Assembly (NCBI RefSeq): GCF_022808175.1
Contig: NZ_JALGBX010000020.1
Location: 1-64,000, forward strand
DNA from: Streptomyces sp. AP-93
GTDB taxonomy: Bacteria > Actinomycetota > Actinomycetes > Streptomycetales > Streptomycetaceae
DNA length: 64,000 nucleotides
Direction: 5' to 3'
Shown piece by piece: positions 35,954 through 45,587 of this stretch. Both the position numbers and the translations under genes were made by a program. Positions within the stretch are counted from its first letter, which is position 1; each line of letters starts with the position of its first letter. The notes beneath the pieces were generated by a model, which saw nothing but the letters and a program-made list of their open reading frames with translations, searched no databases and was not told the DNA's origin.

Positions 35954-38900
35954 ATGCACGACCGCTACCGCGTCATCACGGGGCCGCCGCTGTCCCCGCC
36001 GACCGTCTCGGCCGAGGACTTCGAAGGTCTGGCCGCCGCACTCAACGCCTTGGACCACCCGGTCGGCGCCGCTCTTAACGAGCTCACGGTCGACATGGTG
36101 GAACTCGCCTTCAACTCCCTGCCGCCCAGGGAGCGGCAGAAGCTGCTGGGCGGCCTGGGCATCCGCATGGCGGCTCCTCGCCGGGCGGGCAGGGCCCTGT
36201 GCCAGGACCTGCTCTCCCGGATGCGGCGCGACGCTCGGCAGCACACCTGCAGCTGCGGCATCAGGGACCTCACGACCACCGTGCTGGATCAGATCATCGA
36301 AGTCGCCTTCGCCCAGGACGGCAAGACCGTCTCCGAGCCCGTTTCCCGATGGGGCACGACACTGCTCCGGGGCACGGTGTTCGCTTGGTGCAATGCCTCC
36401 GTCGCCGACGCCTACCTTCTCGCCTGGGCGGCCGACCAGGACTGGTTCATGGAGACGGCCGATGAGGAGGAGACCGTACGCCTGGCGGCTGTGGCCGATG
36501 AGGCCCGGTCCGTCATGGCGGCGTACCCGGACTTCGACGGCCGACGGGAAGGCGTCGAGCGGCTGTCCGCGGGTGCGGGTACGAGGCCGGGCAGGACGGC
36601 CGTCGCTTCCAAGGGCGCCGCATCGAATTCAGGCGTCCCGCACGACGTGCCCGTGATCGCGTCCGAAGAAGCTGGCGCCGAGCAGAGGACGGACCCGGAG
36701 GAGGCGTGCCGACAGCTGGAGTCGGCCCTCGCGGGGGCCCGGCGAGCCGCGGAGAACGTGACGGGTGCGGTGGCCGACGGTCTTCCGCCGCATCACGGGG
36801 ATCTGGCCGTACTGGACGCGCTGGGCGCCGTCTTCGACAGCGCCGACGCGGCGTTCCGCGCGGCGGGAGTGAACGGGGTGCCCCGCAGTCTGAAGGCCAT
36901 GACACAGGCTGCACGTGAGTACCGGACGGCACGCGACCATGACGACCAGGTACGGGGGACGCTGCGGGACCTGCTGGAATGCGCAGGCCAGCTGGACGGC
37001 CCTGCCGCCGTTGCCGCCGAAGCCGTAAGGGGAGCGACCCGCCGTCTGCTGGACGCAGAGGTTTGGGAGCTGACACAACGGCAGGAAAGCGCCGTCCTGG
37101 CTGACCTGGCACGGCTGATCCGAGTGGGGCGAGAGGCGTACGCGGCGACGGAGATCCTGGCCCTGCAGGACCAGATGGTGCGGGTGCTGCCCGCGTGTGC
37201 CATGGCGGTGATCATGGCACCTGAACTGGTGCTGGCCCAGCCGCAGGAGACCTTCGCGCAATCCCCCGAGGCGGAGGCCACCGAAGGCGATGTCGGGGGA
37301 GCCGAGGAGCTCGCCGCTGACGACACGACCGCCGAGCACGGCGAGCAGGTCTCCGAGGAGGAGGACGGGCTGTCGGAGAGGCCTGACGGCCGCGCCACGG
37401 GGGGCTCCGGGCCTCACGCCGTACCGGAACCGGAAGCCCCTGCCCAGACGACTACGCCAGGTCCGATCGCGATCGTCGACGTGCCGGCCGCGGCAGCCTC
37501 GAGGATCCCCACCACGGAACCGGAAACGGAACTGACGGCCTCGCCCGCCGCCTCCGGCGCGGTCGCGGCATCCGTGCCCAGTTTCCCCGCGGCGCGCGAT
37601 GAGCATGGTCCGCCCGCTGAGCCCGCCCTGAAGACTCTCGCCTCCGCCACCATCGAGGATCATTCCGACGCGGCCGCGACCGAGCGGGTTCTGACGAGGC
37701 TGGTCGTGGAGCGGCGCTTCGGACTCGCCCACCACGTGGCGAGGGCGTCCGGCCACCCCGAACCGCAGGTGACGGCGCTCCGTCTGGCTGGTGCCGCCGG
37801 GCTGCTGACGTCCGGTGACAGCCAGGGGGCCCGACTGACCGCGGACCTGCTCCAGCGGTACATCGGACACGATGGCCGGGACGCGGAAGGCAGCGAGCTC
37901 CTCCTGCTGCCCGCCCTGTTGCGTACGGCGTTGATCACCGGGGATCATCTGGCGGGCGCCCAGTTGAAGTCTCTGGCGCCCCGGCTACCGGAACGGCTGG
38001 CGGAAGCGGCGACCGCGGTCGCGGACCGTACCCTCAGCGGCGCACTGATGATGGCCTCGCCGCTGGCGGTCAGCGCCGACGTCTCCGGCGCGGAGGCGCG
38101 GCTGCGGGAGTTGCTGGAGCAGTGCCGTGTCCTGCTCCAGCCTCCGAGGCTTCGCTTCGCACGGGCAACGGAGATCGCGAAACGCTGGCTGTCCGACGAC
38201 GGGCTGCTCGCATCGCTGCTCATGACCGTGGCCGGCGACCACCGCGACGGGCTGGCCCAGGTGCGAGAGCAGGCCGAGCGTCTGTCCAAGCTGCCCGAGA
38301 TCAGCAACGAGATCGACCGAATGGACCGCAAGCACCGCTCACCCAGTGGCAAGCCTCTCCAGGGCTCCGGGCGCCAGGACCTGGTGCATCTCGTGGAGCG
38401 AGCCGTCGGTCTGGCCAAGGAGTGGTGTCTGGCGGTCGACACCATCCGCCGTGGCGACCGCTCCGACGGCAACCGGGCGGTCAAAGAGATCTCCTCGCTG
38501 CGGCGGTCCCTGCTGGACGGCCGGGAGACGGCTCTGGGTGAACTGGAGCAGCTGGCGCGAGGCTCGGGCGGGGTCAAGGCTGCATCAGCCTGGGCGGCAC
38601 GCGACTCGATGGAGGAGCTGTTCGCCCTGCTGGCCGGTGGCAATACCCCGCCCCCGCGTCCCGGCGGTCCCGTGGACCCTGAACTCGTGCTGGACGCGGA
38701 ACTGCTGAAGGTATGCGACCGCCGCGGCGAGCAGCCGTCGCTCGACGGGCTGTTCACCGCCGTCGACCGGAGCTGGCAGGACGCCCTCGCAGAGCGGCTC
38801 GCTCACGACGCCTTCGCCGCGGCTCGGGCTCTCGTCGAGTTGGCGGGACGGGAGCTGCTGTCCGGCGCACGGGCCGAAGAATTCACTCCACCCTCTCCCG

Positions 38901-41900
38901 CCGAGATCGAGTCTCAGGCGGCCTTCCGGCGCAGGGAGTTGCGTGGGAGCCACGACGATCTTGTCGCCGAACTGCACCGCGCACAGGCCGACGGAGCCGT
39001 GACCGACGACCAGGATCTGCGCCTTCAGGAACTCCTCGCCGACGCCAGGGGCCAGCTCGACGGGGCCGACACGTACGACTTGGTGGACGTACGACGAGCG
39101 CTCGACGCCGTGCGGGGTGACCTGCCGGCCTTCCGGCAGCAGGCGGCCGACCGGATCCGGGCCCGGCTCGACGCCCTGGACCCAAGCGAGGAGCTGCGTG
39201 CGCAGGTCCTGCGGCACCTGGACACCGGTGGTCTGGCCACGGCCGCCGACCTCGTCTACTTCCTGGAGATCGGCGAGGACGTCCCGGAGATCGACGGTGG
39301 TGAGTCCCACCTGACGGACTTCTTCCCGGCCGTGCCCGAGGGGCTGCCCAAGGGCGTGGACCATGCCCTCGTCGACCTCGTCCGGTCCGGCGGAACGCAC
39401 ACGGGCATCCCCATCCTGGACTACAGCACGCTCTCGACCGACGAGGCGGCTCTGGCAGCCGACGTACTCGACGAGTGGCGGGTGCTGGGTGCGACCGAGC
39501 CGAAGGACCGGCTCGACGTGTCCGCGAAGCGGCAGTTGCCGCCGCTCCTCAAACTGCTCGGATACGAGGCCAAGAGCGCCAGGCCGCTCGACGAGCGATC
39601 CCCGCACCTGCGCCGGCGAGAGTTCCGCCTCTTCGAGGCGACTGAGGTGGAGATCAACGGCAGGGCGAAGGCGCCCGCGTTCGGCTCGCAGATCCGGGAG
39701 CAGGGCGGCAGCCTTCGTGTGCTGATGGTCTGGGGCCGCCCGCCCGCAAAGGTCGTCATGAGCCTGGCGGAGCGCGACAACAGCGGAGCGAGTCTCCTCG
39801 TCCTCTACTTCGGCACGCTGAGCCGTGAGGCTCGCGTCGAAATCGCCGTCGGCTCCGATCGGCTGCAGCCGATGGTGGTAGTGGACGATGCCGCCCTGGC
39901 CTACCTTGCGGCACGGGGCAATCGACAGGTCAGCACGGCCACGCAGACACTGTTGCCGTTCTCCGGTGTCAACCCGTACATCCGGGAGAAGCGTGGCCGG
40001 ATCGGCGGCGAGATGTTCTACGGCCGTGACGCCGAGCGCAAGAGCGTTCTGGACCCGCACGGCACGCAGGTCATCTTCGGCGGCCGGGGACTCGGCAAGT
40101 CCGCCCTGCTTAGCGATGCCGGAGAGCGGTTCGAAGAGCAGCGCCCCGGCTACCAGCTCGCGGTGTACGTGAACCTCGATCAGGAGAACATCGGAAAGGG
40201 CAGCTCGCTGGGGCCGGAGGCGCTGTGGAGCGTCCTAGATCGGGAGCTCCGGGCGGCTGAGGTGCTGGGCGGGCAGCCGGGTCGCAGGTCGGGGCAGGAC
40301 ATCTCCGAACGGGTCCGTGCTGGCATCCGCGCCTGGCTCGACGGGGATTCCCGCCGGCGTTTGCTCGTTCTGCTCGACGAGTGCGACCAGTTCTTCGAAG
40401 CGGACGCTCCTCGCTTCGAGCAGACCAAGAAGCTCAAGGGCCTCGGATCCGACACCAAGGATCGCGCCAAGGTCGTCTTCGCCGGCCTGCACTCCGTGCA
40501 GCGGTTCTCCAAGCTCGCCAGCAACGGACCGTTCGGCCACCTCGCGCAGACTCCGAAGGTGATCGGCCCGCTCGCACCCCAGTCCGCCGCCGAACTGTTG
40601 GTGGACCCGATGCGGGCGCTCGGCTTCGAGTTCCAGGACATGGATCTCATCAACCGGGTTCTCGGATATTGCTCCTACCAGCCGTTCCTGCTGCAGATGT
40701 TCGGCCACCGGCTGGTCGAGGTGATGCACCGCAAGCGGGCAAGGCGCGGAGCCGAGGGGCCCCCGTACGCTGTGGAGATCACCGATATCGAGGTCGTGGA
40801 GTCGGACACCGGTCTCAGGGACGGTATCTCGGCGGCGTTCAAGGACACCCTGAGCCTTGACCACCGCTACGACGTGATCGCCAACGTGCTGGCCTATCAC
40901 GCGCGCCATCGTGGCCTTGAGGTTCGACTGAGCGACGCCGAACTGCGCGAGGAGTGCGAGACGTTCTGGCGCAAGGGCTTCGAACAGCTCGACACGGAAG
41001 GATTCCGCGCCTACCTCTCCGAGATGGTGGGCCTAGGAGTGCTCGCGCCCAACCACGACGGGCAGGGCTGGCACCTGAGGGGTCCGAACGCCCTGCGCAT
41101 GATCGGAACCTCCCACGAGGTGGACGCCCGCTTGCTCAGGGCCGAACGCGACTGCGAGCTCCAGGAGAGCATCGTGCAAGAGGGTCGTCCCGAGCTGCTC
41201 GACAATCGGCCGGCTCCGCTCACCATCACCCAGCTCGACGACCTTCTCGGCGAGCGGTCCAACCAGACGAGGGTCGTCCTCGGCACCACGGCGACGGGTG
41301 TCGGAGACGTCGGCGACACCCTCCGTGAGATTGCCGGACGGATCGTCGGCTGGACGCTGCCGCCCGTCGGCAAGCCCAGCGTCTACAAGCAGGAGCTCAC
41401 GGGCGGCCGCCCCCGGGAACGACGGGTCGTCATCAGCGACTTCGCCCGTTATCCGGACGCCCGGCCCGAGGCTCCCCGACAGGCCGTCGATTTGGCTGAG
41501 GAGCTGCTGCCCGCCACGCCGGGGGTGACCCGTGCCGTGGTCGTCGTCACGGATCCCACCCAGCTGGGCTTGTGGCGCCCCCTGCTGACGGGCACCGAAC
41601 GCACCTCGGCGGCTCCCGTCGTACTGCGACGACACGACCGCCGCAGCCTGCACAGCTGGGCCCAACGGGTCGAGAAGTTCCACACGGAGGACCGCCTGGA
41701 CCGTCTCCACGAGCTGACCGGAGGCTGGCCGATCCTGGTCGACCGGGCCCACCGCCTTCACGGCGAACTGGGCGATTCGGACGCGGTGCTGGACCGGCTG
41801 GCCGTTGTGTGCGGGGACCGGACCGAGGCTCGCGCGTTTGCCGAGGCGACCGGCGTGTATGCGGCCCCGCTGCTCGTGACCGGCTACCGGTCTCTCGCCG

Positions 41901-42085
41901 AGGAGTTCATGGAGGACACGTTTGACCTGGAGAGTGCGGTGACCGCCGTAGCGGTTCGGATCGAGGACGAAGATGAGGCCCGCTGGATCGTTACCTGCCT
42001 CGATGCGCTTCAGGTGTTCGATCATCAGGGGAACCAGTTGCGTCTGGAACCGTTGCTCCGGAGGTGCGTGATGTTGCAGGGCTGA
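35954..42085 (+). CDS. Giant STAND/AAA-like P-loop ATPase (2043 aa)
   Basis: ATG 35954 follows ACGGAG. N-terminal ~430 residues are helical; about 430-560 is a Pro/Glu/Ala-rich disordered linker; about 580-1200 is again helical with coiled-coil-like runs; near 1290-1350 is a sensor-like alpha/beta domain (LRVLMVWGRPPAKVVMSLAER). A helical-to-ATPase junction reads FYGRDAERKSVLDPHG. Walker A GGRGLGKS is at 1376-1383 and Walker B LLVLLDECDQFF near 1470-1480, followed by KVVFAGLHSVQRF and IGPLAPQSAAELL, as in ORC/STAND-type NTPases. The last ~350 residues hold winged-helix-like and second alpha/beta regions. Large STAND ATPases in mobile islands are often anti-phage sensors; that role is inferred. 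The gap 42086-42273 shows nothing. Confidence 0.85.
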   Translation: MHDRYRVITGPPLSPPTVSAEDFEGLAAALNALDHPVGAALNELTVDMVELAFNSLPPRERQKLLGGLGIRMAAPRRAGRALCQDLLSRMRRDARQHTCSCGIRDLTTTVLDQIIEVAFAQDGKTVSEPVSRWGTTLLRGTVFAWCNASVADAYLLAWAADQDWFMETADEEETVRLAAVADEARSVMAAYPDFDGRREGVERLSAGAGTRPGRTAVASKGAASNSGVPHDVPVIASEEAGAEQRTDPEEACRQLESALAGARRAAENVTGAVADGLPPHHGDLAVLDALGAVFDSADAAFRAAGVNGVPRSLKAMTQAAREYRTARDHDDQVRGTLRDLLECAGQLDGPAAVAAEAVRGATRRLLDAEVWELTQRQESAVLADLARLIRVGREAYAATEILALQDQMVRVLPACAMAVIMAPELVLAQPQETFAQSPEAEATEGDVGGAEELAADDTTAEHGEQVSEEEDGLSERPDGRATGGSGPHAVPEPEAPAQTTTPGPIAIVDVPAAAASRIPTTEPETELTASPAASGAVAASVPSFPAARDEHGPPAEPALKTLASATIEDHSDAAATERVLTRLVVERRFGLAHHVARASGHPEPQVTALRLAGAAGLLTSGDSQGARLTADLLQRYIGHDGRDAEGSELLLLPALLRTALITGDHLAGAQLKSLAPRLPERLAEAATAVADRTLSGALMMASPLAVSADVSGAEARLRELLEQCRVLLQPPRLRFARATEIAKRWLSDDGLLASLLMTVAGDHRDGLAQVREQAERLSKLPEISNEIDRMDRKHRSPSGKPLQGSGRQDLVHLVERAVGLAKEWCLAVDTIRRGDRSDGNRAVKEISSLRRSLLDGRETALGELEQLARGSGGVKAASAWAARDSMEELFALLAGGNTPPPRPGGPVDPELVLDAELLKVCDRRGEQPSLDGLFTAVDRSWQDALAERLAHDAFAAARALVELAGRELLSGARAEEFTPPSPAEIESQAAFRRRELRGSHDDLVAELHRAQADGAVTDDQDLRLQELLADARGQLDGADTYDLVDVRRALDAVRGDLPAFRQQAADRIRARLDALDPSEELRAQVLRHLDTGGLATAADLVYFLEIGEDVPEIDGGESHLTDFFPAVPEGLPKGVDHALVDLVRSGGTHTGIPILDYSTLSTDEAALAADVLDEWRVLGATEPKDRLDVSAKRQLPPLLKLLGYEAKSARPLDERSPHLRRREFRLFEATEVEINGRAKAPAFGSQIREQGGSLRVLMVWGRPPAKVVMSLAERDNSGASLLVLYFGTLSREARVEIAVGSDRLQPMVVVDDAALAYLAARGNRQVSTATQTLLPFSGVNPYIREKRGRIGGEMFYGRDAERKSVLDPHGTQVIFGGRGLGKSALLSDAGERFEEQRPGYQLAVYVNLDQENIGKGSSLGPEALWSVLDRELRAAEVLGGQPGRRSGQDISERVRAGIRAWLDGDSRRRLLVLLDECDQFFEADAPRFEQTKKLKGLGSDTKDRAKVVFAGLHSVQRFSKLASNGPFGHLAQTPKVIGPLAPQSAAELLVDPMRALGFEFQDMDLINRVLGYCSYQPFLLQMFGHRLVEVMHRKRARRGAEGPPYAVEITDIEVVESDTGLRDGISAAFKDTLSLDHRYDVIANVLAYHARHRGLEVRLSDAELREECETFWRKGFEQLDTEGFRAYLSEMVGLGVLAPNHDGQGWHLRGPNALRMIGTSHEVDARLLRAERDCELQESIVQEGRPELLDNRPAPLTITQLDDLLGERSNQTRVVLGTTATGVGDVGDTLREIAGRIVGWTLPPVGKPSVYKQELTGGRPRERRVVISDFARYPDARPEAPRQAVDLAEELLPATPGVTRAVVVVTDPTQLGLWRPLLTGTERTSAAPVVLRRHDRRSLHSWAQRVEKFHTEDRLDRLHELTGGWPILVDRAHRLHGELGDSDAVLDRLAVVCGDRTEARAFAEATGVYAAPLLVTGYRSLAEEFMEDTFDLESAVTAVAVRIEDEDEARWIVTCLDALQVFDHQGNQLRLEPLLRRCVMLQG

Positions 42086-42273
42086 CACCGAGGCAGGGGC
42101 GAGCTTCTGCCCGGCAGCTCCGGAGCCGGTTCCTGCTTGGTCGAGATGACTTCCTGCCAGGCGGGGACGGATCTGCAGCGCAGCGAGCGGCGAACGCGGC
42201 GACGAGGAGGCCCCGCCCTGGAGGGGTCTCACCCGTGACCTCTTCGAACCAGCCACATGCGGGCCCGGTTCAG

Positions 42274-43335
42274 CTAAGAACGTGAGGCCATGAGCTGGCC
42301 CGGCGCCGCGAACGCGGTGGCACGGAAGGCGTTGCGGATCTCCGCTAGGGGTTCGCGGTCACGGTTGAAGCGGAGTTTGTTGGTGAGGAGGACGGACCAT
42401 CTGCCCTGCTGCGGGCTGATCCACGTGCCAGTGCCCGTGAAGCCGTAGTGGACCCAGATGCCCTCAGTGGGGGCAGTGCCGGGGGCCGGGTGCCAGAAGA
42501 GGCCGCGGGCGGGCGTGAGGTCGCCAGTTTGGACGCGGAGGGATTCCTCGATCCAGGCCGGCCCGAAGGCTGCTTGGGTGGGGGCGAGCATGTGGCGGAG
42601 GAAGCGGGCCAGGTCGTCGAGCACCGAGAAGGTGCCGGCGATGCCGCAGACGCCGTCGAGGAGGCGGGCGGAGAAGTCGTGGGCGGTGCCCTTGAGGTGC
42701 GTGTCGGTGGTCTCGTCGTACTCGGTGGGGGCGCAGCGGGCCGCCTCGGCATCGGGGAGCGGGCCGAAGCGGGTCTGCATCATGCCCAGGGGGTTCCAGA
42801 TGCGGTCGGTGGCGAGTCGGTCCAGGGGCTGGCCCGAGAGGTGCTCGGCGAGGTAGCCGAGGACGAGGGCGGCTCGGTCTGTGTACTCGACGGCTTCGCC
42901 GGGTGGGCGGTGGAGAGATTCGTGGAGGACGCCGTCGCGGATGTCCTGGGGGTCGGTGCCGTAGAGGTTCTTCAGGTTGGCGCGCAGGGGCAGGCCTGCG
43001 GTGTGGGTGAGTAGGTGGTGGGCCGTGGCCCGGGCTAGGGGGTGGCCTGCGACTTCGTCCCAGAAGGTGCCCAGGGGGGTGTGGAGCTGGAGCTTGCCCT
43101 CTTCGACCAGGGTGCCGATCGTGGACCAGACGGCGAGGATCTTGGTGAGGCTGGCCACGTCGAATACGGTGTCCAGCCGCATCGGCTCGTCCGGGTGGTT
43201 GGGGTCTAGGAGGCCGACGGCTCCGCTGGCCTGGATGCCGTCGGCGTTCCCGACCGCCCACACTGCGCCGGGGTAGACCTCGTCGCGTACGCCGGTCTGG
43301 AGGAGGTCTTCGATCCGGTCGGTGGTGTGGGTCAT
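42274..43335 (-). CDS. Serine hydrolase, beta-lactamase/class C PBP-like (353 aa)
   Basis: Ser-x-x-Lys in VFDVASLTKILAVW (about residue 70), Tyr in VEYTDRAALVLGYLAEHL (Y-x-N position has Asp), and HYGFTGTGTWISP near 305 in place of KTG. No signal peptide from ATG 43335 (GGGAG upstream), so it is cytosolic; such enzymes act as esterases, amidases or transacylases in natural-product pathways (LovD-like). It lies 88 bp after the glycosyltransferase and ends the seven-gene operon. Confidence 0.9.
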   Translation of the reverse strand: MTHTTDRIEDLLQTGVRDEVYPGAVWAVGNADGIQASGAVGLLDPNHPDEPMRLDTVFDVASLTKILAVWSTIGTLVEEGKLQLHTPLGTFWDEVAGHPLARATAHHLLTHTAGLPLRANLKNLYGTDPQDIRDGVLHESLHRPPGEAVEYTDRAALVLGYLAEHLSGQPLDRLATDRIWNPLGMMQTRFGPLPDAEAARCAPTEYDETTDTHLKGTAHDFSARLLDGVCGIAGTFSVLDDLARFLRHMLAPTQAAFGPAWIEESLRVQTGDLTPARGLFWHPAPGTAPTEGIWVHYGFTGTGTWISPQQGRWSVLLTNKLRFNRDREPLAEIRNAFRATAFAAPGQLMASRS

Positions 43336-43423
43336 GGTCTCCCGATCGTCGTGGGCCCGCGGGTGGTCCGTTGGACAGGTTAGTGACGCGTCCGGGGCGG
43401 TGCCGGCTGCGCCACGGGTGGTG

Positions 43424-44521
43424 TCAGGCGAGCTGTCGGCCGAGATCGGCGATGGCCGTGGCGGTGGCGCTGAGGGGGAAGCGGGCGGCATTGGTGCGGC
43501 CGGATGCGCGGAGCATCTCCAAGAGGCCTGGGGTGGTGCGCAGGCGGTGGAGGTCGTGGGCGGCGGTGGTGGGGTTGGTGAAGTCGGTGGCCAGGCCGGT
43601 ACCGGAGAGGGCTTCGCTGAGTCCGGGAACGGGTTGGTAGAGGACGGGGAGTCCGCAGGCCTGGGCTTCGAGGGCGACGAGGCCCATGGCCTCCAGGGTG
43701 GTGGAGGGCACGGCGAGCACGTCGTGGTCGGCGAAGGCCTTCCACAGTTGGGGGCGGCGGAACCAGCCGAGGTAGCGGACGTGGACGCCGAGCTGGCGGA
43801 TGACCGGGGCGAGGTCGAGGAACTGGGCGCGCGGGGCGGCGATGCTCAGCTCGACCGAGCGGGTGGCCGCGACGGCTTGGAGGAGGGGTTCGAGGCCCTT
43901 CTCGGAACTGAGGCGGCCTGCGAAGAGGATCCGCAGGTGGCTGGTAGGCCGTCGGGCGGGCCGGGGCGGTGGGCTGGTGAGCAGGCGGTCGGGGATGCCC
44001 CAGGGGATCTTCTCGATCTTGCGCCTGTCCGTCTTGGGGGCGAGCTTGAGCAGGCGGTCGGCCATGGCGCCGGTGGGGACGACGATCGCGTCGGCAGCGG
44101 AGGCGGTCTCGCGGAGAACGCGCAGCTGTGTGGTGTGGTTCTCGGCGTGCAGGAGGTCGGTGCCGTGGACGAAGGCGATCCGGGGGTGGGCGGGTAGGGC
44201 CCGCAGGAGGGCGGGCGTGGCGCCGAATGTCAGGTGGTGCAGGTGCACGACGCTGATCTGGCGCGGGTCGATGGCGGCCGTCATGGCGTGGCGCAGGTTG
44301 GTGACGTACCGGCTGAAGGCGTGGCCGTCGAGGCATTTGCCGGACGCGTGCAGCAGGTCGATGCCGATCGGGGTGCGGGGCTGGGGGCCGTCGGCGGCGA
44401 GCATGAAGGCGCGGGCGGGGATGGCGGGCTGGGTGCCGGCGTAGAGGTCGAGGAAGAGTTCGACGCTTCCGCCGGGGCTGGGGAACGGCAGGTCGAGGGC
44501 GGTGGCGACGACGCGGTTCAC
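43424..44521 (-). CDS. GT4-family glycosyltransferase (365 aa)
   Basis: GT-B fold: N-terminal DLPFPSPGGSVELFLDLY, HLHHLTFGATPALL, FVHGTDLLH; C-terminal ILFAGRLSSEKGLEPLLQAV (donor-site Arg/Lys) and STTLEAMGLVALEAQACGLPVL, the E-x7-E sugar-nucleotide motif. Soluble, no signal peptide. ATG overlaps the stop of the first dCTP-deaminase-like gene (ATGA). Acceptor unknown; with a MurA-like enzyme and nucleotide enzymes in the same operon, a sugar-nucleotide or nucleoside product is plausible. Confidence 0.92.
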   Translation of the reverse strand: MNRVVATALDLPFPSPGGSVELFLDLYAGTQPAIPARAFMLAADGPQPRTPIGIDLLHASGKCLDGHAFSRYVTNLRHAMTAAIDPRQISVVHLHHLTFGATPALLRALPAHPRIAFVHGTDLLHAENHTTQLRVLRETASAADAIVVPTGAMADRLLKLAPKTDRRKIEKIPWGIPDRLLTSPPPRPARRPTSHLRILFAGRLSSEKGLEPLLQAVAATRSVELSIAAPRAQFLDLAPVIRQLGVHVRYLGWFRRPQLWKAFADHDVLAVPSTTLEAMGLVALEAQACGLPVLYQPVPGLSEALSGTGLATDFTNPTTAAHDLHRLRTTPGLLEMLRASGRTNAARFPLSATATAIADLGRQLA

Positions 44522-45054
44522 CGGCGGCCTCCGGGATTCTCCTCGTAGAGGCGTGACGTCTCGATGCCTTCGCTGGTGCGGTACTTGAGGCCGTGCTGCT
44601 GGTAGCTGGCGGGGGAGCCGTGGGTGCGGAGGAAGACGAGCTTGCCGAAGGTCATGCCGGGCCGGACGCGTACGGGGCGAGTGGCTCGGATCTCCAGGGT
44701 CCAGCGGATCGCGTGCCCCTGGTGCCCGAGCGGCGCGGAGACGTGGACCCAGATGCCGAGGGAGCCGGTGGTCCGGTCGCCGTTGAGGAGCTGGGCGTAC
44801 GTCTCGGAGCCGGTCCGTTCCAGAGTGTGGCCGAGGTAGAGGTGGCCGGGCTCCAGGACGTAGCCGTCGACGGGGAGGGCGAGTTCGGAGAAGGTTGTGG
44901 GACTGGCGGCGTCGAGGTCGCCCTCGCAGACGCGGAGCGTGCTGCCCAGGCGCCAGTCGTACGCGTTGGGGGACAGGCGATCCGGGTCGTACGGGTCGAT
45001 GGTGATGCGGCCCGCCTGGCGGGCGGCGGCGATGGCCGGTCCGGTGAGGATCAC
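44518..45054 (-). CDS. dCTP deaminase-like protein A, lacks SSxxR (178 aa)
   Basis: dUTPase/Dcd trimer fold: VILTGPAIAAARQAGRITIDP, LSPNAYDWRLGSTL, LEPGHLYLGHTLE. In E. coli Dcd the active site uses R110, S111, R115 (GRSSLARLGL) and E138 (VLEF). Here the first motif is GDRTTGSLGI, so those positions are Asp, Arg and Ser, but the Glu is kept in RWTLEI. It starts with GTG overlapping the stop of paralogue B. By itself it probably cannot bind the triphosphate normally. The pair is discussed in the findings. Confidence 0.88.
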   Translation of the reverse strand: MILTGPAIAAARQAGRITIDPYDPDRLSPNAYDWRLGSTLRVCEGDLDAASPTTFSELALPVDGYVLEPGHLYLGHTLERTGSETYAQLLNGDRTTGSLGIWVHVSAPLGHQGHAIRWTLEIRATRPVRVRPGMTFGKLVFLRTHGSPASYQQHGLKYRTSEGIETSRLYEENPGGRR

Positions 45055-45587
45055 GAGGTCACCGCCGTACCGTCGAGGTCGCGCCAGTACGAGGAGGGCT
45101 GGGGCCCGGAGGCAGCCTGGTACTTGCCCTCGTACAGATCGATGGCGCCCTCGGAGACGAAGAACATGATCTGCCCGATCTTCATCCCGGCGTAGACGCG
45201 CACGGGACGGGTCGGGGTGAGCATCAGCGTCCACTGGCCGTGGAAGCCGATGTCACCGATGGGTGCGGTGATCTCGACGAAGAGCCCCAGTCGGCCGACG
45301 GAGGAGCGACCGAAGAGCAGGGGGACGAAGAGGTCGGATCCCACCTCCTCCAGGGTGTGGCCGAGATACAGCTCGCCGGGCTGCAGGACGTGGCCGTCGT
45401 CGCCGATCTCTGTGCGGCGGGTGGGGTTCGGCCGGTGGGCGTCGAGTACCTGGTCGGTGTAGGTGAGCAGGGTCCCGCCCAGGCGGACGTTGTAGCTGTT
45501 CGGGTTGACCTGGGTCGGCACGAAGGGGGAGATCCGCAGCCGTCCGTCCATCGAGGCGGAGGTGATCTCGGGTCCGGTGAGAATCAC
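45051..45587 (-). CDS. dCTP deaminase-like protein B, lacks catalytic Glu (178 aa)
   Basis: Same length and fold as its neighbour: MILTGPEITSASMDGRLRISPF, VNPNSYNVRLGGTLLTY, LQPGELYLGHTLEEV. The triphosphate-site motif is intact (GRSSVGRLGL, with R, S, S and R in the right places), but the catalytic Glu position in QWTLML is Met. It overlaps the phosphoesterase stop (ATGA) upstream and the GTG of paralogue A downstream, so both are made together, presumably in similar amounts. Confidence 0.88.
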   Translation of the reverse strand: MILTGPEITSASMDGRLRISPFVPTQVNPNSYNVRLGGTLLTYTDQVLDAHRPNPTRRTEIGDDGHVLQPGELYLGHTLEEVGSDLFVPLLFGRSSVGRLGLFVEITAPIGDIGFHGQWTLMLTPTRPVRVYAGMKIGQIMFFVSEGAIDLYEGKYQAASGPQPSSYWRDLDGTAVTS

